Source of the DNA: CAYVOX01 sp964453035
GTDB taxonomy: Bacteria; Chloroflexota; Anaerolineae; Anaerolineales; Anaerolineaceae
Assembly: GCA_964453035.1 (NCBI GenBank)
Contig: CAYVOX010000107.1
Coordinates: forward strand, 1 to 11,728
Length of the DNA stretch: 11,728 bases
Reading direction: 5' to 3'
The notes below the pieces were generated by a model. It was given only the letters and a program-made list of their open reading frames with translations. It did not search any database and was not told where the DNA came from. This document shows positions 1-6,105 of this stretch, piece by piece (positions within the stretch are counted from its first letter, which is position 1; each line of letters opens with the position of its first letter). A program made the position numbers and the translations under genes.

Positions 1-1511
1 CGAGATTCACCCTCAAGCGGGAGCGCCAGAACGATCTCTCCGTAACGGTCGTAGTTGAAGTATTCGGCAATCGTCAGCGCCTGGGTGAACTTGACCAGCA
101 TGCCCTCGTACTGCTCGGGGGTGTTGGTTGATGCAAAGGGCATGGAGACTTCAACGGGCGCAACGCTGCCGGTGCCGCAGCTGATGATATTGGCTGCGGG
201 CACAACTGCGGTGTTGCTGTTATACCCATTCAATGCGGTCTGGTTGAAGCGCTCGCGGGCATAGCCGGTGACGCGCACCACCTGCCCGGCGTTGACAAAG
301 TTGTTGGTGCCGGTATAGACGAAAATGCCGTCTGAGGTGGCTTCGTCGCCGTCGCCGGTGAGATCCTGAATGTAGAAGCCGGATGCGGCGGCGCTGCCTT
401 CAAAATCACCCACCACCACGCCCTGGGTGGTGACGGTGCCGGTGATGGCGGCATTGGCCCCGCTGCCCTGGATCTGGTAGATGGGGGTGAAGGGGTCTTC
501 GCAAACATTGAAGTAAGTTGTGAAGGCGGCGGTGAAATCTGCCAACATATTATCGGGAGGATCGTTGGTGTCCTGGTCGGCGACGTTAGCAGCTTTCAGC
601 GTCAGGGTGCAAACTTCCTTTCCAACAAAGTCAACATCGGGATTCAATGTGAAACTGGTGGGCCCCCCTGAAACGGTTGCGGTATGGAGCCCGCTGGTTG
701 CGCAGGAGAGGTTGAACCACTCACCGGTGACATTAACCGCTTCGTTGAAAACAACGTCAATATTGCTGTCGAGCGCCACCTGGGTTGCTCCACCTGCCGG
801 GGTGGTGCTGGTGACGGCGGGGGCTGAGTCTGCTGTGCAAACATTGACGGGTGAGGCAGAATTCCTGGGTAGTGGCGTTCCTACCGAGAAATCGGCAGCG
901 TTGTTATCGGTTTCCATGCAGCCGTTGTTGTTGCGCAGGATGGCTGTTGCGTTGGTGGTTGCAGGCGCGGGTGCGGTCTCATAAAAATTCGCGCCATCCC
1001 AACCGACCAGATCGATGATCAGGGCTAGTTGCGCAGGAGTGCAGGGGGTTGAGCCTCCGTTACAGCCGAGACCTGTAGTGGAATTGACCAATGCGACCTT
1101 TCCGCCTGTTCCAGACATATTTATGGGAGTGCTGTCGGTGATGTCAGGAGTTGGAAGAGGTGCAATGATATTGGTTCCAGCCGCTTCCTGGACGAGAAGG
1201 TACTGACCAGGTTGAAGAGAGCCGGATAAAGGTGTAATAAGATTGGTGGCTGATCCAAAGTTGCCGGTACCTGTCGCGCTGGTGTATTGGATCGACCAAC
1301 CGTCCAGTGAAACGGGGCTGGTACCGCGGTTAAATAATTCGACGAAATCGTTAGTATAGATACCACCCGAGTTGCCTCCGCCACCGTACACCTGGCTGAT
1401 GACAACACCGGTTGAAAGCGCCTGAACCTTGAGGCCGGGAGCCGGCAAAAAGCTGACCATCAATGCCAGGATCACAGCCATGGAAAACAAGCGAAACAGC
1501 GTTTTATTCAT
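1..1511 (-). CDS. Secreted lamin-tail / ExeM-NucH-type extracellular nuclease, N-terminal part (C-terminus outside window)
   Basis: Reading the minus strand from ATG at 1511-1509 gives 503 codons without a stop up to the window edge, so the C-terminus is missing. An AAGGAG Shine-Dalgarno lies about 7 nt before the ATG. Residues 1-31 are a signal peptide (MNKTLFR, hydrophobic core, cleavage plausibly after VQA). Residues about 34-220 resemble a lamin-tail domain (VVISQVYGGGG, DFVELFNRG, LDGWSIQY, LVGWDG). Residues about 229-332 resemble a bacterial Ig-like domain (STTPAGGATQVALDSNIDVVF). Residues about 343-450 resemble the OB-like region of ExeM/NucH nucleases (ITGTVTTQGVVVGDF, FYIQDLTGDGDEATSDGIFVYTG, VVRVTGYARE). 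In that family an endonuclease/exonuclease/phosphatase domain usually follows, but it is not visible here, so catalytic activity is inferred. A role in degrading extracellular DNA for nutrients would fit. It could instead be a non-catalytic surface protein with the same domains. Confidence 0.8.
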   Translation of the reverse strand, partial: MNKTLFRLFSMAVILALMVSFLPAPGLKVQALSTGVVISQVYGGGGNSGGIYTNDFVELFNRGTSPVSLDGWSIQYTSATGTGNFGSATNLITPLSGSLQPGQYLLVQEAAGTNIIAPLPTPDITDSTPINMSGTGGKVALVNSTTGLGCNGGSTPCTPAQLALIIDLVGWDGANFYETAPAPATTNATAILRNNNGCMETDNNAADFSVGTPLPRNSASPVNVCTADSAPAVTSTTPAGGATQVALDSNIDVVFNEAVNVTGEWFNLSCATSGLHTATVSGGPTSFTLNPDVDFVGKEVCTLTLKAANVADQDTNDPPDNMLADFTAAFTTYFNVCEDPFTPIYQIQGSGANAAITGTVTTQGVVVGDFEGSAAASGFYIQDLTGDGDEATSDGIFVYTGTNNFVNAGQVVRVTGYARERFNQTALNGYNSNTAVVPAANIISCGTGSVAPVEVSMPFASTNTPEQYEGMLVKFTQALTIAEYFNYDRYGEIVLALPLEGES

Positions 1512-1881
1512 TGGGATTCTCCTTCGGTGATTGAATTTTTAAGATTTTGCGGCACTCGTTCCAGTCCAGTCAGTTCAGGCACACCTCCCCAGGCGCGATA
1601 GACTTGGCGTTATTACCCAGATTAAACAATTTCTCCACCCTGCTCTCATTGTATGTGACACCTTACAAAAATGCAAGCTCGCGCCGGGGAAAATAGTCCA
1701 CATTTAGATGGGTACAGCGCTGGGATTGACGAATGCAATTTACGCGGCACGGCTGTTCAATGAATGTATACTTAACATGGTTTCCCCCGCCTTCGGGGGC
1801 GGCGTATCACCCGGCTGCGATGCCGTGGAAGATCACTGCCGGGCTTTGCGGAGCGATTGCAGATTAAAAAAGGAGCCAAGC
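1512..1881. other. Divergent intergenic region between nuclease and thioesterase genes
   Basis: This 370-bp stretch separates the minus-strand nuclease gene from the plus-strand thioesterase gene. It holds the nuclease promoter (1648-1676). On the thioesterase side there is only a -10-like TATACT at 1767-1772, with no well-spaced -35. A GC palindrome at 1784-1802 can pair CCCCC with GGGGG or CCGCC (1787-1791) with GGCGG (1798-1802). It lacks a T-run on either side and so is not a convincing terminator. I see no RNA gene or coding region here. Confidence 0.5.
1648..1676 (-). promoter_or_regulatory. Sigma70-type promoter for the secreted nuclease gene
   Basis: On the minus strand, TTGCAT (1676-1671) is followed by exactly 17 nt and then TACAAT (1653-1648). 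It lies about 136 nt upstream of the nuclease start codon, so the mRNA would have a leader of roughly 130 nt in which I see no clear riboswitch or terminator. Confidence 0.6.
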
Positions 1882-2310
1882 ATGCACCCGAAAACGTTCT
1901 ATACCCACCACCTGGTCAAGAGCGAGGAACTGAACCACCACCACACGCTGTACGCTGGGCGCAGCGCGGAATGGTTTGTTGAAGCAGGCTTCATCGCCGC
2001 GGCTGGCCTGGTGCAGCCCGAGAACATCGTCTGCCTGCAAATTCACGGCATGGTTTTCAAGCGCCCGGTGCGCCTGGGGGCGGTGGTCTGTTATGAGAGC
2101 AAGATCATCCTCACCGGCAGAACCAGCCTGGTGGCTTACGTGCGCGTGACCGTCAACGACGACCTGATGCTGGACGGCTTTTTAACCTTTATCAACGTGG
2201 ATCTCGAAGGCCGGGCTCAACCGCACGGCATCCTGATTGAGCCTTCCAATGCTGAGGAAGCTGAACTGCAGCAGCGGGCGCGCGAAGTGACCGGCAAAAA
2301 AGGCGCGTGA
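1882..2310 (+). CDS. Hotdog-fold acyl-CoA thioesterase
   Basis: The gene encodes 142 residues. An in-frame ATG exists upstream at 1708, but the start chosen is 1882. AGGAG sits 6 nt before that ATG, and the upstream extension has no family-like sequence. The protein resembles single-domain acyl-CoA hydrolases of the YciA/BACH type, which split acyl-CoA into fatty acid and CoA in the cytoplasm. The active-site helix region is recognisable as N-H-H-H-T-L-Y-A-G (near residues 18-26) followed by EWFVEAGFIAA. A second half, VVCYESKIILTGRTSLVAYVRV, fits the hotdog beta strands. Where YciA-like enzymes carry an aspartate in 'WMDEA', this protein has valine followed by glutamate, so the Glu may be the catalytic acid. 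It appears to be a single-gene unit. The substrate is unknown. Confidence 0.72.
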   Translation: MHPKTFYTHHLVKSEELNHHHTLYAGRSAEWFVEAGFIAAAGLVQPENIVCLQIHGMVFKRPVRLGAVVCYESKIILTGRTSLVAYVRVTVNDDLMLDGFLTFINVDLEGRAQPHGILIEPSNAEEAELQQRAREVTGKKGA

Positions 2311-2696
2311 GGGCTTGTAAGTTGCTTCGGACATCATTCGAAAACATCACCGACTAAAAGGGGTTTTCCATGCTTACCCGTGTGTTCTCTTGCGCTGTGA
2401 TTGGCCTGGAAGGCGTGGTGGTTGAGGTTGAGGTGGATTACGGGCAGGGGCTGCCCAAGATCACCATCGTCGGCCTGCCGGACGCTGCCGTGCAGGAGAG
2501 CCGCGAGCGGGTGTATTCGGCGATCAAAAACGCGGGGCTGTTCTATCCGCGCCGCCCGCTGACCGTCAACCTGGCGCCGGCGGCGGTGCGCAAGGAGGGG
2601 CCGGCTTACGATTTGCCCATTTCGCTGGGGGTGCTGCTCACCACCGGGCAACTGCCGCCCAACTGCATGGAAGGCTGCCTGGTAATTGGCGAGCTC

Positions 2697-2750
2697 TCGC
2701 TGGACGGCAGCGTGCGCCACGTGCGCGGGGTGCTGCCGATGGCAGCCATG
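2697..2750 (+). repeat. 54-bp perfect direct repeat, left copy (inside comM remnant)
   Basis: This segment is identical base for base to 4795-4848 in the intact comM. The rest of the shared 5' region is clearly diverged (about 73% protein identity overall). The repeats are 2098 bp apart start to start, flank the AT-rich island, and occupy the same codon positions in both copies. Confidence 0.9.
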
Positions 2751-2772
2751 AATCCCTGCCCGTGTGGGATGC

Positions 2773-2790
2773 AATCACAACGATGTGATT
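2773..2790. repeat. 7-bp inverted repeat at the comM-remnant/island junction
   Basis: AATCACA (2773-2779), a 4-nt ACGA loop and TGTGATT (2784-2790) form a perfect palindrome. It begins a few bases after recognisable comM homology stops (about 2767). It could be an operator for the following gene, an element end, or a small hairpin. Nothing matching it is seen at the other end of the island. Confidence 0.5.
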
Positions 2791-2863
2791 ATCGTCAAGG
2801 AGTGGAAACCAATCGAATAATAAACTGCTCTTTTACTGGATTATATTTCACAAGGAGATAACA

Positions 2864-3250
2864 ATGAAGCACAAGAAAATCCTTTATAGCCTGGTTTTTA
2901 TAATTATAGGAATTGCCATAATGCTTGTAATTTTATGGATTACAAACGAACAAAAGCCAAAGCTAACCCCAGATGAAATAGAAGCAGAAAAAATAATCCT
3001 TTTCTATATTGAAGCAAAAGGCCTAGACATTGAACCCGGTACAGAAAGGTATAGTCATTTTATGAAAGGAATATTGCTTGGGGAGTATCCTGAATTAACC
3101 GGCGGGAATCCAATTTACGGAAATGATCCAAAAATAAGAGATGCGATAATTAGTTATGCGGGAAAACATTTGGATAAAAAATACAAACAACCTGAAGGAG
3201 CCGCGGAGCCAAAACCTGTCCCTACAATTCTATTGCAACCTACTAATTAA
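2864..3250 (+). CDS. Small membrane-anchored protein sharing the N-terminal domain of the adjacent amidase
   Basis: The gene encodes 128 residues and has AAGGAG 6 nt before the ATG. KHKK is followed by one hydrophobic segment at residues 7-27 (membrane anchor or uncleaved signal). The rest is predicted outside the membrane. Residues about 34-106 match residues about 37-107 of the next protein: LTPDEIEAEKIILFYIEAKG, then PGTERYSHFMKGILLGEYPEL. The 13-residue string FMKGILLGEYPEL (66-78) is identical in both. The tail is proline-rich (PKPVPTILLQP). There is no hydrolase domain, so this is a stand-alone version of the domain. I do not recognise the domain. Possible roles are an inhibitor or immunity-like partner of the amidase, a shared wall- or membrane-targeting module, or a decayed duplicate. 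The gene is AT-rich with many ATA and AAA codons, unlike the genes on either side. Confidence 0.75.
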   Translation: MKHKKILYSLVFIIIGIAIMLVILWITNEQKPKLTPDEIEAEKIILFYIEAKGLDIEPGTERYSHFMKGILLGEYPELTGGNPIYGNDPKIRDAIISYAGKHLDKKYKQPEGAAEPKPVPTILLQPTN

Positions 3251-3262
3251 TCATCTTATAAT
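3233..3262 (+). promoter_or_regulatory. Possible internal promoter for the amidase gene
   Basis: TTGCAA (3233-3238), an 18-nt spacer and TATAAT (3257-3262) precede the amidase ATG by 34 nt. It overlaps the end of the 128-residue gene. In AT-rich DNA such matches also arise by chance. Confidence 0.4.
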
Positions 3263-3296
3263 TTTCTTCGCTGAAAAGACACAGAGGTAATCTATC

Positions 3297-4445
3297 ATGC
3301 AATTAATTAAAGCAGCAATAACCATTTTGATACTTTTGTCCTCTCTCATGAGAATTAACGCCATTCAAGATTGTCAAGAATCACCAGCTAATCCAATCAA
3401 TCAGGTGACACAGGCTGAAATCGAGCAAATAATCCTTTCATACATAAAAACCTATAATCTCAATATTGTGCCTGAGACCAGGGAATATGCTTTGTTTATG
3501 AAGGGCATATTACTTGGTGAATATCCTGAATTATCATTTGGAAATTCGGTGTTTGTTAAGAGCGAAGAAACACGAGTTGCCGTTCTTGATTATGCATGGG
3601 ACCATATGAAACCTATATTCGAAGGGTCTCAATTTGATCCCAGAAATTTTCCTATTTCAGAGGCGAGAAATCTGGATATTTCCTTAGATTATCAATCACC
3701 GAAGATAGAGGGAACCTCTTCTGCTCAGAATCGTGCATCAGCAATAGCGTATGCTTATTTATGGAGCCAACAAGGCTCTGCAGAACGCAATCCATTATAC
3801 CCAGATTTCGGATATGACGATTGTACGAATTTTGTTAGCCAGGCTATGTTTGCTGCTGGTTACCCAAAAGTAGGTAGTGGCGATGGCTGTACTCAAGAAA
3901 GCACATTTTTTGAATGGTATGTCAACGCAAATCCAAATCCTTCTTTGTTCTGTACGGGAGATTTCCGAGAGTGGGAATGGGCTACACCCTGGAGTGTTCC
4001 GGCAGATTATCGAGAATACTTTGCTCATCGAAGCAGCAACGCAATTGAATTTGGTTATACAGAAAACCCTGGAATTGCAGCCTATTACCTGATCCCGGGC
4101 GATGTAGTTCAACTGATGAGACGAGATGAGGAGAATTGGTACACCTACCACACGATGATTGTAACGAAAGAGGATGGTTCAGGGTTATACGTTACATACC
4201 ATTCTGATTCCAACGGGCTTGATGTGGTCGATAGACCACTTCACGAAATAGCTACAAGTCCAACAAACGTATACATGCTTGTGAGAATGTTTCCGGAAAA
4301 GGTCTTTTTACCGGTTATAACAAATAATTCTAATTTTACTGATCAAAGTGATAATTTGCAGCATGCTGCTTATCCAGCGCCTACGGAAAATTATTCAGAA
4401 CGATTCGTTGAGCCTTCAATTCTCACAGGCTACCCTGTGCCTTAG
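3297..4445 (+). CDS. Secreted Amidase_6-type cysteine hydrolase with novel N-terminal domain
   Basis: The gene encodes 382 residues; GAGGTAA lies before the ATG. Residues 1-22 are a signal peptide (MQLIKAAITILILLSSL). Residues about 37-107 are the domain shared with the preceding protein, including FMKGILLGEYPEL at 67-79. Residues about 144-330 match the putative amidase domain (Pfam Amidase_6, NlpC/P60-like papain fold). The visible features are NRASAIAYAYLW, then YDDCTNFVSQAMFAAGYP with the likely nucleophile Cys176, then IPGDVVQLMRR, then YHTMIVT with the likely catalytic His285, then VTYHSDSNGLDVV. The family is thought to cut amide bonds, probably in cell-wall peptide or capsule material; the substrate here is unknown. 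FLPVI at 337-341 and a Ser/Asn/Pro-rich tail follow. The gene is AT-rich and lies 46 nt behind its paralogue. It ends 22 nt before the intact comM. The domain assignment is by motif recognition only. Confidence 0.8.
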   Translation: MQLIKAAITILILLSSLMRINAIQDCQESPANPINQVTQAEIEQIILSYIKTYNLNIVPETREYALFMKGILLGEYPELSFGNSVFVKSEETRVAVLDYAWDHMKPIFEGSQFDPRNFPISEARNLDISLDYQSPKIEGTSSAQNRASAIAYAYLWSQQGSAERNPLYPDFGYDDCTNFVSQAMFAAGYPKVGSGDGCTQESTFFEWYVNANPNPSLFCTGDFREWEWATPWSVPADYREYFAHRSSNAIEFGYTENPGIAAYYLIPGDVVQLMRRDEENWYTYHTMIVTKEDGSGLYVTYHSDSNGLDVVDRPLHEIATSPTNVYMLVRMFPEKVFLPVITNNSNFTDQSDNLQHAAYPAPTENYSERFVEPSILTGYPVP

Positions 4446-4467
4446 ACTACGTCTCTACACATAACCC

Positions 4468-5997
4468 ATGCTCTCCCGCGTTCTCTCCTGCTCTATTATC
4501 GCCCTGGATGCCATGATCGTTGAAGTGGAAGTCGATTCCAGCAACGGCATGCCCGGAATGTTCATCGTCGGCCTGCCGGATGCCGCCGTGCAGGAATCGC
4601 GCGAGCGCGTCCAGGCGGCGATCAAGAACACCGGGCTGACCTACCCGCGCAAGCGCGTCACCGTCAACCTGGCGCCGGCCTCGATGCGCAAGGAAGGCCC
4701 CGCCTACGACCTGCCCATTGCCCTGGGGGTGCTGCTGGCTTCCGAGCAGCTCCCGCCCACCGCGCTGGAAAACGCCTTGGTGATCGGGGAGCTTTCGCTG
4801 GACGGCAGCGTGCGCCACGTGCGCGGGGTGCTGCCGATGGCAGCCATGGCGCGCGACCAGGGCTTTAAGACGGTTTTTGTGCCGCGCGTGGATGCCCCCG
4901 AAGCCGCGCTGATCCCTGACCTGCAGGTGATAGCGGTGGCCAACCTGGCTGAACTGGTCAATCACCTGCGCGGGACCACCCGCTTGCAGCCCTTCCCGCC
5001 CATCCCGGCGGAGGAGATCGAAGTGGGCGTGCTGACTGATTTCCGCGAGATCAAGGGGCAGGAGCACGTCAAACGCGCGCTGGAGGTGGCGGCGGCGGGA
5101 GGGCATAACATCTTGATGGTGGGTCCGCCCGGGGCGGGGAAAACGCTGCTGGCGCGGGCGCTGCCAGCCATTTTGCCTAAAATGAGCATTGATGAAGCGC
5201 TGGACGTGACGCGCATCTACTCGGTGGCTGACCAACTCCCCTCGGATGTGCCGCTGGTGCGCTCAAGGCCGTTCCGCGCGCCGCACCACACCATCAGCCA
5301 TGCCGGACTGGTGGGCGGGGGCAACCAGCCGCACCCGGGGGAGATTTCGCTGGCGCACAGGGGGGTGCTGTTCCTGGATGAACTGCCGGAGTTTGGTCCG
5401 CGCGTGCTGGAGGTGCTGCGCCAGCCGGTGGAGGATAAAATTGTGACCATCAGCCGCGCCAGCGGGTCGCTGACGTTTCCGGCGAACTTTCAACTGGTGG
5501 CAGCCATGAATCCCTGCCCGTGCGGGTACTACGGCGACCCGGTTAAGCCGTGCAGTTGCGCGCCCGGGATGGTGACCAAGTATCAAAAGCGCATTTCGGG
5601 TCCGCTGCTGGACCGCATTGATATTCATATCAGCGTGCCGCGCGTGGAATTTGACAAGTTGAGCGATTCTCGCCTGGGGGAACCTTCTTCGGTGGTGCGG
5701 GCGCGGGTGGAGGCAGCCCGCCAGAGGCAGCGCGAGCGCTTCAGCGGGGGCATCAAAGAGGGGGTGCTGTGCAATGCGGATATGCGCCCGGCGGAGGTGC
5801 GCCAGTTCTGCGCCCTGGATGAAACCGGGCGCAACCTGATGAAAACCGCAATGATCCAGTTGCAGCTTTCGGCGCGGGCTTACCACCGCGTGCTCAAGCT
5901 GGCACGCACCATCGCTGACCTGGCTGGGGCGGAGCAGATTGCCCCATCTCACCTGGCGGAGGCGCTGCAGTACAGGGCGCGAGGGGAGATGCAGTAG
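4468..5997 (+). CDS. comM: ComM/YifB family Mg-chelatase-like AAA+ ATPase, full length
   Basis: This gene encodes 509 residues, the usual family length. ComM is a hexameric helicase that drives branch migration during recombination of DNA taken up in natural transformation. Residues 1-170 are the ChlI-like N-terminal domain. The AAA+ core has Walker A GPPGAGKT at 219-226, GVLFLDELPEF with Asp304-Glu305 as Walker B, and the family signature AAMNPCPCGYYGD (Asn348) followed by a cysteine-rich loop. The Mg-chelatase C-terminal domain runs from about 410 to the end (RAYHRVLKLARTIADLAG). An in-frame stop just upstream (4462-4464) fixes the start, and MLSRVLS is the normal family N-terminus. No Shine-Dalgarno is visible in the 22 bases between the amidase stop and this ATG, so translation may be weak or coupled to the island genes. 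Residues 1-127 duplicate the remnant at 2370. Confidence 0.95.
   Translation: MLSRVLSCSIIALDAMIVEVEVDSSNGMPGMFIVGLPDAAVQESRERVQAAIKNTGLTYPRKRVTVNLAPASMRKEGPAYDLPIALGVLLASEQLPPTALENALVIGELSLDGSVRHVRGVLPMAAMARDQGFKTVFVPRVDAPEAALIPDLQVIAVANLAELVNHLRGTTRLQPFPPIPAEEIEVGVLTDFREIKGQEHVKRALEVAAAGGHNILMVGPPGAGKTLLARALPAILPKMSIDEALDVTRIYSVADQLPSDVPLVRSRPFRAPHHTISHAGLVGGGNQPHPGEISLAHRGVLFLDELPEFGPRVLEVLRQPVEDKIVTISRASGSLTFPANFQLVAAMNPCPCGYYGDPVKPCSCAPGMVTKYQKRISGPLLDRIDIHISVPRVEFDKLSDSRLGEPSSVVRARVEAARQRQRERFSGGIKEGVLCNADMRPAEVRQFCALDETGRNLMKTAMIQLQLSARAYHRVLKLARTIADLAGAEQIAPSHLAEALQYRARGEMQ
4795..4848 (+). repeat. 54-bp perfect direct repeat, right copy (inside intact comM)
   Basis: Identical to 2697-2750. 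Crossing over between the two copies would delete 2098 bp, namely the rest of the remnant, both island genes and the 5' end of this comM. It would leave one full-length hybrid comM in frame with the upstream ribosome-binding site. Confidence 0.9.
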
Positions 5998-6044
5998 GGG
6001 GCGGCGCCGAGGGGAGAACGGCGTTTTGCCTGGCCCGTGTGATG

Positions 6045-6050
6045 TATAAT
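6045..6050 (+). promoter_or_regulatory. -10 element upstream of the HerA-like ATPase gene
   Basis: A perfect TATAAT sits 55 nt before the ATPase ATG and 47 nt after the comM stop. The -35 side is weak (GTTTTG, 16 nt upstream). It suggests that the ATPase gene has its own promoter. Confidence 0.45.
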
Positions 6051-6105
6051 TTAACCATCTGGTAGCAACAGACGGGCTAAGTTGCACTTCAAAGGAGGAT
6101 TTACC

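Larger units (their letters stand above)
2370..2861 (+). pseudogene. comM: comM/yifB remnant, AAA+ core deleted
   Basis: Residues 1-127 are collinear, without indels, with the full-length comM copy at 4468. By hand count 34 residues differ, about 73% identity. They cover the N-terminal ChlI-like domain (MLTRVFSCAVIGLEG, IVGLPDAAVQESRERV, VNLAPA, KEGPAYDLPISLGVLL). After M127 the sequence jumps straight to NPCPCG, which is residues 348-353 of the intact copy. Residues 128-347, including Walker A and Walker B, are therefore missing. About 33 unrelated codons follow (from about 2768 on) before a stop at 2859-2861, just 2 nt before the next gene's ATG. An AAGGGG-like ribosome-binding site precedes this copy. 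Without the ATPase core it cannot be a working helicase/chelatase-like ATPase. A residual role as an N-terminal domain protein, or only as a translated leader for the gene behind it, is possible. Confidence 0.85.

Noticed and set aside
520..984. Open frames on the plus strand and other frames across 1-1511
   Set aside because: They lie opposite the continuous minus-strand nuclease frame, and their translations lack any domain pattern or ribosome-binding site.
1708..1881. N-terminal extension of the thioesterase from an upstream ATG
   Set aside because: No Shine-Dalgarno precedes 1708, the extension runs across a GC palindrome and has no family-like sequence, and a good AGGAG sits in front of the ATG at 1882.
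2793..2812. CRISPR-like GTGGAAACC string near the island junction
   Set aside because: It occurs once; no repeat-spacer periodicity exists anywhere in the window.
4447..5235. Long minus-strand open frames opposite comM
   Set aside because: They are typical of GC-rich coding sequence read on the other strand. The plus-strand frame has full ComM motifs.
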